Assembly: GCF_009765875.1 (NCBI RefSeq)
Contig: NZ_LMUP01000007.1
Span: 186,001-250,000 of the forward strand
Reading direction: 5' to 3'
Length of the DNA: 64,000 nucleotides
From: Pedobacter sp. L105
GTDB lineage: Bacteria; Bacteroidota; Bacteroidia; Sphingobacteriales; Sphingobacteriaceae
The notes under the pieces were generated by a model, which worked only from the letters and a program-made list of their open reading frames with translations, searched no databases and was not told the DNA's origin. Position 1 is the stretch's first letter. Each line of letters begins with the position of its first letter. This document shows positions 37,441-46,928 of this stretch, piece by piece. Both the position numbers and the translations under genes were made by a program.

Positions 37441-39216
37441 ATGAAAAATATAACACGTTTATCAGTTTGCGCGTTAATAGCAGCTGGTATAGTTCAAAGT
37501 TCCTGTAAAAAGTCTGAGCTTGATCAACCCGCCCTGGGAGCTTTAAGTACTACCCAGATCACTTCGGCATCAGGCGTCGATGGGCTATTGATTGGCGCCT
37601 ATTCGGCTTTAGATGGTCAGTCTGGCACCAATACCGCTTTTGGAGGCGGTTCAGCATGGGAAGCATCACCGGATAACTGGATCTATGGTAGTGTTGCCGG
37701 TGGCGATGCACACAAGGGCAGTTCAGGTATTGATCAACCTGCAATTAATTCCATCGCAACATTCACTGTTGACGCCAGCAATGGTTTCCTGAACAGTAAG
37801 TGGAAGGCCGACTATGAAGGTATCACAAGAGCTAATAATGTGCTGAAGGCGGTAGGCAACGTTACCAGTATTTCCCCTTCAGATAAAGCTAATATTATCG
37901 GCCAGGCCAGGTTTTTACGCGGCCATTATTATTTTGATCTGAAGAAAATGTTTGGTAATGTACCCTACGTAGACGAAACAACCACTAATTTTGTACAACC
38001 CAATACCGCTGACATCTGGCCTAAGATTGTGGCTGATTTCGCATTTGCTTACGCGAACTTACCAGCAACGCAATCACAGGTTGGCAGGGTTAACAAATGG
38101 GCAGCAGGTGCTTACCTTGCTAAAACTTACCTCTATCAAAAGGATTACACCAATGCCGATAAAACATTTACGGAGGTTATTACCAGCGGTAAAAACACAG
38201 CAGGCGTACCATATGGCTTAACTGACAACTATTTCGATAATTTTAATGCATCTACCAAAAACAATAAAGAAACCGTTTTTGCTATCCAACAGGCAGCGAA
38301 TGACGGTACCAATACCATTAGTGAGGCGAATAACGGTGACATGTTGAACTATCCATATAACAGCCCGTTTGGATGCTGCGGATTTTTCCAGCCATCAGAA
38401 GATCTGGCCAACTCTTTCCGTACAGATGGTTCGGGCCTTCCTTACCTGGATGATTATAATACGCATCCTTTAGTAAATGATCAGGGAATCGCTTCAAACG
38501 TTGCGTTCACGCTTGATGCCGGCAATCTTGATCCCCGTTTGGACTGGACCGTTGGCCGTCGTGGCATCCCGTATCTGGATTGGGGCAATCATCCAGGTCA
38601 GAACTGGATTCGTGAACAAAGCTCAGCAGGTCCGTATTCCCCCAAAAAGAACGTGTATTTCCAGGCAACAAAAGGCACTGTAGCTGATGCACATGCCTGG
38701 GCACCGGGTAATGCCAATCAGGTCAACATCATCCGTTTTGCCGACGTTCTGTTGATGGCTGCTGAAGCTAAAGCACAATTAGCTACCGGCGATCTGGGAT
38801 TATCTTATGTGAATATGGTGAGAGCGAGAGCGGCTAAACCTGCTGGTTTTGTTTATTCCTATATAGATCCGGCAAACCCGATGAGCGGATATACCGCAGC
38901 TCCGGCTGCCAAATACGTGGTAAGCACATACCCGTCCGGTTATTTTAGCAACAAGGGCCTTGCGTTAAAAGCTATCTATTTTGAGCGGAAGCTGGAGTTA
39001 GCTATGGAAGGCGGGCGTTTCTTCGATATCGTTCGCTGGGGCATCGCCCAACAGTCTCTAGCCACTTATTTTGGATATGATGGTAAAACCATCAGCGATG
39101 TGGCCGGTGCACATTTTACACCCAATAAGAATGAAGTTTACCCATTGCCGCAAGCGCAGATCGACCTGGAATCTACCGGATCGGCTTCAGCTTTGAAACA
39201 AAATACAGGCTATTAA
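37441..39216 (+). CDS. SusD/RagB-family surface lipoprotein
   Basis: A 591-residue nutrient-binding lipoprotein. The ATG at 37441 gives MKNITRLSVCALIAAGIVQS and a lipobox cysteine (SSCKK); an ATG 10 codons earlier lies inside susC. SusD features are EGITRANNVLKAV, GQARFLRGHYYFDLKKMFG, the TPR-like helices and the C-terminal FERKLELAMEGGRFFDIVRW. It starts 10 bp after the susC stop, forming the usual SusCD operon. No linked glycoside hydrolase is present. Confidence 0.95.
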   Translation: MKNITRLSVCALIAAGIVQSSCKKSELDQPALGALSTTQITSASGVDGLLIGAYSALDGQSGTNTAFGGGSAWEASPDNWIYGSVAGGDAHKGSSGIDQPAINSIATFTVDASNGFLNSKWKADYEGITRANNVLKAVGNVTSISPSDKANIIGQARFLRGHYYFDLKKMFGNVPYVDETTTNFVQPNTADIWPKIVADFAFAYANLPATQSQVGRVNKWAAGAYLAKTYLYQKDYTNADKTFTEVITSGKNTAGVPYGLTDNYFDNFNASTKNNKETVFAIQQAANDGTNTISEANNGDMLNYPYNSPFGCCGFFQPSEDLANSFRTDGSGLPYLDDYNTHPLVNDQGIASNVAFTLDAGNLDPRLDWTVGRRGIPYLDWGNHPGQNWIREQSSAGPYSPKKNVYFQATKGTVADAHAWAPGNANQVNIIRFADVLLMAAEAKAQLATGDLGLSYVNMVRARAAKPAGFVYSYIDPANPMSGYTAAPAAKYVVSTYPSGYFSNKGLALKAIYFERKLELAMEGGRFFDIVRWGIAQQSLATYFGYDGKTISDVAGAHFTPNKNEVYPLPQAQIDLESTGSASALKQNTGY

Positions 39217-39240
39217 TATTCTACATAGTTGATTTTACAA

Positions 39241-39307
39241 GAGGCTGATCTGAAGTGAACCCCAAAAGTTAGACAGAAACTTTTGGGGTTCACTTCAGAT
39301 CAGCCTC
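39241..39307 (+). terminator. Long perfect hairpin after susD, with IS-end-like sequence
   Basis: Arms of 30 bases (39241-39270 and 39278-39307) pair perfectly around a 7-base loop, followed by a TTTTCTT tract. This is much longer than needed for a terminator. Each arm contains ACCCCAAAAGTT, and the left arm runs on into AGACAG, reminiscent of IS3/IS150-group terminal repeats. It may be a MITE-like relic that now ends the susCD transcript. Confidence 0.6.
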
Positions 39308-39395
39308 TTTTCTTAACGGATGTTTGTTGTTATTTAAGGTCTACTTCCCGATACAGCATATTCAATATGCTTATTTACAGTTACTTATGCCAAAC

Positions 39396-39417
39396 GAGGT
39401 ACAAATAAGGTACAAAA
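39396..39417. repeat. Left direct repeat of the island (attL candidate)
   Basis: The 22-base sequence, made of two tandem ggtacaaa units, matches 21 of 22 bases with the copy at 59599-59620 in the same orientation. The two copies bracket the integrase-bearing region, so this is the likely left junction. Confidence 0.65.
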
Positions 39418-39467
39418 TCAGAACTTTTTTTAGTCACTTTATGTATGTGTAGATCCTACCGAAGCAA

Positions 39468-40115
39468 TTATTTAACTTTGAAGTCTTTAAGGTGAATATA
39501 TAATAAAGGTAATCCCTTTTTGATCCATGTTTTCTTTAGTGCTTTGAGAGACAAATATTCAACGATATTATTATCCAAACTACAAAGCAATGTTGGCACT
39601 AACATTCCGTCATAGAGTTCTATCCTTTGAAAACTTTGGTACTGACTATTGATATGCATCAAATTATCATTAAATACACCTTTGATTGTATCTGGTCTAA
39701 CAAGATGCCCACCTTCAAGAACTCTTTGTTCGACCCGACCAATACAATCCCCTACCTTATCCAGACAGAGATAATTAAGCTGTACCTGATATCCAGCTGA
39801 CTCAAACATATCTATGTATTTCCAGTAATCTGGATGTGACAATGGTGTCTCTAATACGAAATGTTCCTTGTTCGATATTGCCTTTTTCATTTCCAAAAAA
39901 AGCTTTTCCTCCATCATGCGAGTAGCGCGGGGTACTATTTCTATTTCCAGAACTCCTGCCGCCTTTAGCTCTAGTTCGAAAGATACACGAGTCTGATCCC
40001 TGTCAAAAGAAAATATTCCTTCAAATGGATCAGGTAGCATGGTCTGAATATGAGTTGATTTTCCAGCACCATTAGGGCCGGATATAACTAAAAGAGTTGG
40101 CTTAGAGTAATCCAT
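39468..40115 (-). CDS. Zeta-toxin-like P-loop kinase
   Basis: A 215-residue protein with a Walker A motif GPNGAGKST (14-22), followed by FEGIFSFDRDQTRVSFE and EKLFLEMKKAISNKEHFVLE, as in zeta-toxin-family kinases that phosphorylate UDP-N-acetylglucosamine. LVRPDTIKGVFNDNLMHI and the C-terminal LYDGMLVPTLL match standalone zeta-like ATPases of Bacteroidota. The upstream gene overlaps it by 14 bp, an arrangement seen in toxin-antitoxin pairs. It could also be a nucleic-acid or sugar kinase. Confidence 0.75.
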   Translation of the reverse strand: MDYSKPTLLVISGPNGAGKSTHIQTMLPDPFEGIFSFDRDQTRVSFELELKAAGVLEIEIVPRATRMMEEKLFLEMKKAISNKEHFVLETPLSHPDYWKYIDMFESAGYQVQLNYLCLDKVGDCIGRVEQRVLEGGHLVRPDTIKGVFNDNLMHINSQYQSFQRIELYDGMLVPTLLCSLDNNIVEYLSLKALKKTWIKKGLPLLYIHLKDFKVK

Positions 40116-40365
40116 AAGTTTTACGGATGCTATCTGCCTGCATTCCTTTAAGAACTTTAATCACACGGGTACTGAATTTTTTTCCGGCAGACACTACTTC
40201 CTGGATTTCGATACGACCATCAGCAAATTCTTTGTAGACCTGCCCTTCTGGGAGACTTTCTGAAAGAATAAGGAATGGTAGGTCTTTACTGAAATTATTT
40301 GCCCTCAGATTTCTGATGGTAATCAAATATTTTTCATGCTTATTTTCAAGCTCTAAATCTGACAT
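40102..40365 (-). CDS. Small partner of the zeta-like kinase, possible antitoxin
   Basis: An 87-residue protein starting at MSDLELENKH; an in-frame ATG 24 codons upstream looks non-coding. It is mixed alpha/beta and charged (FADGRIEIQEVVSAGKKFST) with no recognised domain. It overlaps the following kinase gene by 14 bp, so the two are co-translated. A role as antitoxin is inferred from position only. Confidence 0.55.
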   Translation of the reverse strand: MSDLELENKHEKYLITIRNLRANNFSKDLPFLILSESLPEGQVYKEFADGRIEIQEVVSAGKKFSTRVIKVLKGMQADSIRKTYGLL

Positions 40366-41086
40366 ATTATTAAGCAGCTGATACAATGTAAAAATACAAA
40401 ACTTACGACGAAAATTGAAATATAAAGCTTTCGTCATATCAGACTGTTAAGATCCTTCAATAAAATTGCAAACAATACTTAGTAAACCGATATCACTCCC
40501 TGAATTATTTTCCAGAAATTAGTGGGCAATTTTACCGAAATCTACAATCAATATAGATTATAAAAACTTTTGAACACTCATTATCAATTACTTATAACAC
40601 CTATTTTCCAATACAGAACTTTAAATTCATTGATTATCAGATAGTTACATCGACACGAGTACAATATGAGTACATTTATTTTACTTCCAATTGACAACAT
40701 TAAATAAACAAATTTAAGCTTCAAATAACAACAACAATTCCTTGTAAATCAACACCTTATTAATCATACCTCAATATAGTCAAAACACAAGGATGTGATT
40801 TCATTCCTCATAATATCGAATTCAAAAGCTGATAAACCTACTAATTTAGCGCTATCGAACAAAAGATTATGAGTCTTTTAACCTAACCGCCTTATTATGA
40901 AGCAAAATGTGCTTTTTTGACTTACAGAAGCAATTTATGAACTATTTTTGAAACCACAAAATTTTGCTCCGTTACGTATTTGTTATGGTTTCTGGAGAGT
41001 GTAACTTTAATTAGTGGATAATAAAAAGGCTAGTCAACCGAAGACTTATTTTCTAAAGCCAAAACCTGCGCTTATAGTTATGTCGC
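40366..41086. other. AT-rich non-coding gap with att-like scars
   Basis: About 700 bases without a gene. At 40657-40677 lies a degenerate version of the island end repeat (gagtacaatatgagtacattt). From 40848 on lies a tRNA-like/att-like scar listed separately. Nothing else is recognisable. Confidence 0.5.
40848..41000 (-). repeat. Degenerate tRNA-half plus core-site scar, left copy
   Basis: Read on the minus strand, 40862-40878 forms an anticodon-arm-like hairpin (AAAGA CTCATAA TCTTT, CAT in the loop) next to a damaged TTCGA sequence. Upstream stands a core-like GTAAC/GTTAC-type sequence (ataacaaatacgtaac). The stretch aligns, with gaps, over ~140 bases with 50887-51020: both share atcga-caaaagatt, tcacagaag-like and acgtatttgt blocks in the same order and orientation. 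Confidence 0.45.
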
Positions 41087-41572
41087 TTAAAAATCGAAAC
41101 CGAACAAGGTACCTTGGGGCCCTTGGTCATCTAGTCGCAAAACTACTTCGTCAACCGGGAAAAAGATAAGTTGATCTGCTTTATCCATCGACAAATCAGA
41201 TTTGATCACAGAAAGGATATATTGCAAATCGTACTTCTGACATAAGTCATGGATCAACGCTAGCAAACGATGCTTTACTCCTGGATCCTGTTGGGAAAGC
41301 ACATCATCATGGTATACAAAATGGTAATCCGATTGGTCGCTATAACTGGTCAGTACAGCGGCGAGATCGAAAGCAACACACAATAACTTTTTATAGGTAT
41401 TTCCTATATCCTTAGCAGTAGTCCGCTGATCGCCGCCCTTTTCATGAACCTTTGGTTGAGGAAAATCGACATTGTCATTGCTGTTGATGCTCCAGAACAT
41501 CCGAGCATCTTCATCCATTATTTTTTTATAATAGCTGTTGAACTTGGCACGGATATCCGCATACCTCTGCCT
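41087..41572 (-). pseudogene. 3' stump of a DUF2326 (ABC-3C-type) ATPase gene
   Basis: The frame is open from 41572 to the stop at 41087 and encodes the C-terminal ~160 residues of a DUF2326 protein: FNSYYKKIMDEDARMFWSIN, TTAKDIGNTYKKLLCVAFDL, FVYHDDVLSQQD, and the normal family end TLFGFDF. DUF2326 proteins are SMC-like ATPases usually over 500 residues long, seen in three-component ABC defence loci. Only the C-terminal part is left; a stop codon at 41573 precedes it and the YobI-type gene starts 105 bp further on the other strand. An ATG at 41518 could only make a fragment. Confidence 0.75.
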
Positions 41573-41676
41573 TTAGAGAATAAATACGACTTTTTGTCTT
41601 TGATAAATGCGATATGTATATAGGATTGCTTAACTTCAACGATATTAAATTTTCCAAGTTAATTAACGCTATTTAA

Positions 41677-44600
41677 ATGAATCATCCATCCAACGAGCAT
41701 GCTATCCCAAAGCCGAAAATCCATCCTGCAAGACCTAGCAACATTCGTAGAAGATTAAAAATTTTTCGGGCCGGGATTAATCGTGAATACCGTTCTGCAC
41801 AGGCAACAATAACCGCAGTTCCGCAAAAACTACGTAACTCGACAAGCAAAAGGTTTATCAAAGCCATCATCTTTTTGGACAGCAAGATCACGGGCTTTGC
41901 TTTTAATCCTAATACAAGCAGCTATCGTGATCTTGCCCCTATTGAAGACGCCGATCAAAACAAACTTTATACAAACATGCTGCTTTGGGGGATCAAAAAT
42001 CCAAATGTCAGCAACATAGCTATTACTGGGCCTTATGGCTCTGGAAAAAGCAGCATCATCAGAACTTTTCAGAAACGCCATCTAGAATTCCGAAGTGTCA
42101 ACCTATCATTAGCATCATTTGATGAAGAGAAAGATGATAAAGGCGAATGGAGGAATAAAGTTGAGCTCAGCGTATTACAACAACTTATCTATCATGAACG
42201 CAGCCATGATCTACCGGATTCTCGATTCGTTAAGATCAGGCCCATTCGTTGGTATAGTCGACTATTCGGCACCTTGCTCCTTTCCATTTTTGCACTGTCA
42301 TACTTCTATGTAACACAAGGGGATTATTTCAAGCGCTTCAAATTTATCACCGAAGAAGTGAAACCTTTTTTAGACCTTGGCTTTTTAACCCTGTTGGTGT
42401 TGGGTAGTATTTATCTTCTTTACCGCCTTTATCGCAACATTCGAAATTTGCGTTTCACTAAACTCTCGGTTGTAACGGCAGGCGCGGAATTTTCGGAAGG
42501 CGAAACCCGCTCAATATTTAACAAGCACCTCGATGAGATCATTTACTTTTTCGAAGAAACCAATACCTCTTTGATAATTATAGAAGATCTTGACCGCTTC
42601 AATGATACTGAGATATTTACCAAGTTGCGTGAAATTAACATTCTGATTAACAATTCACGCCAGATAAACCATAAGGTTAATTTTATTTACGCTGTTCGGG
42701 ACAATATATTTACCCAAAACAACCGGACTAAGTTTTTTGACCTACTTATCCCCGTTATACCGATAATCAGTGTGGCCAATGCCGGAGATGCCCTTGCGGT
42801 CAGATTGGATACGATTATTCCAAACCGGAAGATGCCGCGTGAACTTCTTAGGACAGTTACTTTGTATATCCAGGATATGCGGATGTTGCTAAACATTGTC
42901 AACGAATTTAGCCTGTATTATGCCACTCTGTCCAAAGATTTAGATCCTGAAAAATTACTTTCCCTTATCATTTTTAAAAATCTTCATCCTGGAGATTTTG
43001 CAAAACTACATCATGGTAAGGGTATGATTATCCGTGTACTAGACAAAAAGAAATTATATGTTGGTGCTCAGAAAGAATCTATAGATCAGCAAATAAATTC
43101 GCTTCAATCCCATATCCGGGAGCTGGAAGCCCTTAAAATCAAAGACATTGAAGAACTCCGATCACTTTATGTTTACAAAGCGATAGCCGCACTACCTGCC
43201 CAGGCAAATCTGACTTTCAACGGAGAAACACGCCCCAGCGAATTCATCAAAGAGACTGCTTTTGACTGGTGGCGCAACGGTGGTGCGCTAATAGCAAACG
43301 GATTTAATCGTAATTACGGTTCTTATCAACCCATTAGTTTTAGCTACCCTTTTTCAACGGCTGAAAAAGAAGTAGATCAAAACCAGACTTATCTCCAAAG
43401 ATTGGAGAACATTGAAACCTATACCAAAGATGGTATCAGCAAAGCAAAGCTAAAGATAGAAACCCTCGGTCACGAACGTGCTTTGCTTTCAAGACAGAGC
43501 CTTAAAGAAATCTTAGATAACGGCGGACAGTTCGATTTTCCAACAGAAAAGCCCACCTCGTCTATCTTGATTTACCTCATGAGCAATGGCTATATCGATG
43601 AATATTATCATCCATATATATCCTATTTTATAGAAGGTAGCTTAAAACAGGAAGACATGAACTTTGTGATGAGCATTTTAAATCGGCAACCGCTAGCTTA
43701 TAATTACTCACTAGCAAATATAGATGTTATAGTTCGTGACTGGATAAGCATCGGCCAATATTCAAACACTGCCGTTCTGAACTTTAACCTACTAAGCTGG
43801 TTGCTAGAACAACCTGACCGCAATCAGGAGATATCCCTCTTAATAAATATGCTTAAAACAAATCAGGACGTTTCTTTTATTGATGCGTTCCTAGGTGAGC
43901 AAAAGAATCAGGATACGTTTATTCCTGCACTGGTAGCGAATTGGCCAGAAATTTGGGATTATCTTTTTGAAGAATCTTTTTATGATGACTCAACAATGGC
44001 TGTTTATGCTGCGCTTTTTATTCGCCACCTCTCCACCGATATTTTAGAAAAATCCATCAACGCAACCTCTAAATTTAGTGGATTTTTATCTTACAATACG
44101 GACGTCTATAACACTAATTTACTGACAGATAAACAGGAAGCTTTAGCTCGAGTCCTCAGTGATTTGAAAGTTTCATTCTTAAAAGTTGATGTCCTAGAAA
44201 TGCTTCCCAAAACTCTCGAAGCTGTTTATGAACAACACCTTTATCAACTAACGGGAGATAACCTCAGATACATCATGGTTAAATTTGGTGGTCAGGATCC
44301 TTTTCCAGAAACAGAATGGGACAACGCCAATTTTAGTACTATACTTGCTTCAGATGCAAGATTTTTAAAAACCAACTTGGAAAAAGAAATGCCCGTTTAT
44401 CTGGAGCTGATAAGCAAAAATGAGAAAAATACGAAAGAGAATGCAGAAACCCTCGTCAAGCTACTAAACACTACTGGACTTGATCAAGAGAAAACAAAAG
44501 CGTTTGTGAAAAAGCAAACCACTATCCTACCAGATTTAGAGGCGGTACCGGAAGAATACAGAGAATTTCTTATATCAGGGCGCCAGGTTACGCCATCCTG

Positions 44601-45462
44601 GAAAAACGTGTCTACTTATTTTCTACAACAGCAATCATTAGACGAAACACTTACCAGCTACCTAAATGATCCTAAGGTTTACTCCAACTTGGTTCTTGAG
44701 TCTTATCCAGCACGCACGCAAACTACAGAAACCGAGACCCTTGATTTGTCACAAGAAGTACTCTACAGGATAGAACTTTCAATCGAAAGTTACAAAGCAT
44801 TGTTAGATCACCTTTCTCCAAGTATGGAAGGACTGGATGTGGAGCAACTGGACGAAGAAAAAGTACGCTACTTAATTGATAGTGATCGAATAATCTTTGA
44901 TAACGAAATGTTCAGCGACCTGCAAACACATTATCCCGGCGTGATGCAGCAATATTTAGTAAAATACTTTGACAATTTTCTGGAGGCTTTTAACGAACTT
45001 TCTATAGCGGATAAAACACTACTGGATGTCCTTGCGTCCTTTGTACTCTCTGATGCTCAGAAGGCTAACTTAATTGAACACATTCTTACTCACCAACAGC
45101 CAGGTCAAAATGCTCTTGGCACAGCCGTCATCTCTTTTTTATTACAATATCCATCATGGCCAGAGACCGTCCAGCAAAGCAATGTCATTCCGTTGCTAAA
45201 ACTACCTTTTTCAACTTCAGAACGCATAAAAATATTAACGCCCATTATTTCAGAGATCGGAATGGAAACCTACAAGGAAATTGAAACCACGTTGGATGAG
45301 CCCTTTAACCATCTTTCAATTAATGACACATCCCAGCGGAGCTTTCCTAAATTTGCAGGCACTCATACCTTTATAGAATTAATCAAAGTACGGCTACCCG
45401 GAATACTGGGTACCATTAAAGAAAACAATGACAACATAACCGTTTATTATAAAGGTGTTTGA
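41677..45462 (+). CDS. YobI-family P-loop NTPase, membrane-anchored
   Basis: A 1261-residue protein. The Walker A is GPYGSGKSS (118-126) and Walker B LIIIEDLDRF (299-308). Between them lie two TM helices (about 196-212 and 232-250), the KAP/YobI arrangement in which the NTPase is split by a membrane hairpin. NHKVNFIYAVRDNIF (sensor region) follows. The remaining ~850 residues are helical repeats. YobI-like NTPases are found in phage-defence and mobile loci and are thought to act as membrane-linked sensors; the role here is inferred from that. It is divergent from the DUF2326 stump. Confidence 0.8.
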   Translation: MNHPSNEHAIPKPKIHPARPSNIRRRLKIFRAGINREYRSAQATITAVPQKLRNSTSKRFIKAIIFLDSKITGFAFNPNTSSYRDLAPIEDADQNKLYTNMLLWGIKNPNVSNIAITGPYGSGKSSIIRTFQKRHLEFRSVNLSLASFDEEKDDKGEWRNKVELSVLQQLIYHERSHDLPDSRFVKIRPIRWYSRLFGTLLLSIFALSYFYVTQGDYFKRFKFITEEVKPFLDLGFLTLLVLGSIYLLYRLYRNIRNLRFTKLSVVTAGAEFSEGETRSIFNKHLDEIIYFFEETNTSLIIIEDLDRFNDTEIFTKLREINILINNSRQINHKVNFIYAVRDNIFTQNNRTKFFDLLIPVIPIISVANAGDALAVRLDTIIPNRKMPRELLRTVTLYIQDMRMLLNIVNEFSLYYATLSKDLDPEKLLSLIIFKNLHPGDFAKLHHGKGMIIRVLDKKKLYVGAQKESIDQQINSLQSHIRELEALKIKDIEELRSLYVYKAIAALPAQANLTFNGETRPSEFIKETAFDWWRNGGALIANGFNRNYGSYQPISFSYPFSTAEKEVDQNQTYLQRLENIETYTKDGISKAKLKIETLGHERALLSRQSLKEILDNGGQFDFPTEKPTSSILIYLMSNGYIDEYYHPYISYFIEGSLKQEDMNFVMSILNRQPLAYNYSLANIDVIVRDWISIGQYSNTAVLNFNLLSWLLEQPDRNQEISLLINMLKTNQDVSFIDAFLGEQKNQDTFIPALVANWPEIWDYLFEESFYDDSTMAVYAALFIRHLSTDILEKSINATSKFSGFLSYNTDVYNTNLLTDKQEALARVLSDLKVSFLKVDVLEMLPKTLEAVYEQHLYQLTGDNLRYIMVKFGGQDPFPETEWDNANFSTILASDARFLKTNLEKEMPVYLELISKNEKNTKENAETLVKLLNTTGLDQEKTKAFVKKQTTILPDLEAVPEEYREFLISGRQVTPSWKNVSTYFLQQQSLDETLTSYLNDPKVYSNLVLESYPARTQTTETETLDLSQEVLYRIELSIESYKALLDHLSPSMEGLDVEQLDEEKVRYLIDSDRIIFDNEMFSDLQTHYPGVMQQYLVKYFDNFLEAFNELSIADKTLLDVLASFVLSDAQKANLIEHILTHQQPGQNALGTAVISFLLQYPSWPETVQQSNVIPLLKLPFSTSERIKILTPIISEIGMETYKEIETTLDEPFNHLSINDTSQRSFPKFAGTHTFIELIKVRLPGILGTIKENNDNITVYYKGV

Positions 45463-45882
45463 GGTAATAATATCTCCCATTTAGTATCCAGAAAGACTAT
45501 ATTTGGCATTTGAGCTCATTGACAGTTCAATCACTAATCAGAAACATATTGACGTTTTGCACAATAGGAATGTGTGATTATGTTGATTTATTAAATTAAA
45601 TAAATCAAATCCTTTGCTAAAGAATTCCTCAACCGTAATACTGAAGCACGATCACTTTCAGCAAACAGGAATAGCAAAGATCTTTCCCCCTTTCATACCT
45701 TTACCTTCCAAAATAAGAACGCAAGTTTTTCACCTTTATTAGCACCATAAGCATAATTGGTAAATCCGCTTTGATTGTAAGCGCTTTGATATGGTTATAC
45801 ACCAAGCATGGTAATAACCAAAGTATAATTACAAAAACACCATTTAAGTAAAAATGAATACCTTAGTTAAAACGAACAAGCG
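45463..45882. other. Gap with remnant of an XRE-type gene
   Basis: These 420 bases have no intact gene. On the minus strand 45604-45645 encodes FSITVEEFFSKGFD, the type of C-terminus found in small XRE-family regulators. A near-copy occurs at 50817-50861 (FGITVEEFFSEGFD plus stop). The rest is AT-rich with no signal; the promoter of the following operon must lie here. Confidence 0.5.
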
Positions 45883-46524
45883 ATGGAATACAACTCAATA
45901 CCCTATCCAAATTTCAGCATCAGTGAATTGATTAACCGGAAGGCGAAGGACTTTTGTAACCAACGTATACGTGATGCTGGAAACATTAGTTTAAAATACA
46001 ATATAGATCAGTTGGAAACCGAACTGTATAAGCTTCACAATGAAAAAGACAAAATACAATTCGTAGCTTATGTCATCAACCACATCAACGAGATTGTAGC
46101 CGAACACATAGCAAAATGTAGAACTCCAAACTGCAGAATTGAACCAGAAAGCCAGGAATTGTTATATTTCCTATACGGCCAGCTGGAAGAAAATGATTTG
46201 AATGTTGACGTAGACAGCTTCTCCCGTGACGAGACGTATGCAAACAACGACAAGATTAACCAAATCATTCAAAAGCTCAAAGAATTAAAAGCTGGCCAGG
46301 AAATTATTTTCGAAGAAGTTGACCTGCTCACTATTGACTCGGCCATTGCTGAGGCAGAAGAGCTCAAAGGATTACAGATACTGGGTAAAAAGAAATGGTT
46401 TAAGCTGATAGCTGGCTTTGCCGCAGAATATGGAGCAACCAAAGTTTTAGACGAGTTTTTCAAAGGATCTATCATGCCTATCATCGCCTCCTTAGGTAGT
46501 TTTATTACCGGTTTACTGAAATAA
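45883..46524 (+). CDS. Unrecognised 213-aa protein, first gene of a three-gene defence-like operon
   Basis: The protein is helical and charged for the first 165 residues (coiled-coil-like around QIIQKLKELKAGQEIIFEEV). It ends with an amphipathic or hydrophobic segment (KWFKLIAGFAAEYGATKV and IMPIIASLGSFITGLLK), which could insert in a membrane. Two cysteines (CRTPNC) are close together near residue 80. No family is recognised. It is followed after 127 bp by a small two-TM protein gene and then by a large ATPase gene, all on the plus strand. It may be a sensor, adaptor or effector. Confidence 0.65.
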   Translation: MEYNSIPYPNFSISELINRKAKDFCNQRIRDAGNISLKYNIDQLETELYKLHNEKDKIQFVAYVINHINEIVAEHIAKCRTPNCRIEPESQELLYFLYGQLEENDLNVDVDSFSRDETYANNDKINQIIQKLKELKAGQEIIFEEVDLLTIDSAIAEAEELKGLQILGKKKWFKLIAGFAAEYGATKVLDEFFKGSIMPIIASLGSFITGLLK

Positions 46525-46651
46525 CACCATCAGCTAATCAATTTAAACTTAGGAATTTGCTTCTAATGAGCTTCAGGGCCAGTATTCCCGTTGCGTGGTT
46601 ATTATGTTATATTTAGTAACTTTACTAAAACCAATTCAAACCAATTTCTAA

Positions 46652-46924
46652 ATGAACATTACTCTCAAAACCATCCTTCTTATTCTAAATCTCCTTATGT
46701 TGGGCGTAGGTGCCTACTGGCTATATAAAGATCGCACATCTGAGCCTCTAATCGTTGTTATCGGCCAGGCTTGTGTATTGTTAACGCTCTTATTAGAGAA
46801 GCAGATCTCAAACGTCTCCTCCAATCGAATAGAGAATAGTGAATTTGACTTTGACCTTAAATCCGGAGGTAGTGTGAAGTCATCGAAAGTTAAAGATTCA
46901 AATATTAAAATTAAAATTAGATAA
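46652..46924 (+). CDS. Unrecognised 90-aa protein with two TM segments
   Basis: Two TM helices (about 6-24 and 32-48) are joined by KDRTSE, followed by a short hydrophilic tail of alternating polar/hydrophobic residues (ENSEFDFDLKSGGSVKSSKV, then KDSNIKIKIR) that looks like beta strands or a short repeat. No family is recognised. The stop is 4 bp before the TTG start of the large ATPase gene, so the pair is probably co-translated. A two-helix membrane protein beside a STAND-like ATPase would fit a membrane-disrupting effector; this is inference. Confidence 0.65.
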   Translation: MNITLKTILLILNLLMLGVGAYWLYKDRTSEPLIVVIGQACVLLTLLLEKQISNVSSNRIENSEFDFDLKSGGSVKSSKVKDSNIKIKIR

Positions 46925-46928
46925 TATC

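Noticed and set aside
37559-38704. Several open frames antisense or out of frame in susD
   Set aside because: They are shadows of a well-supported SusD gene.
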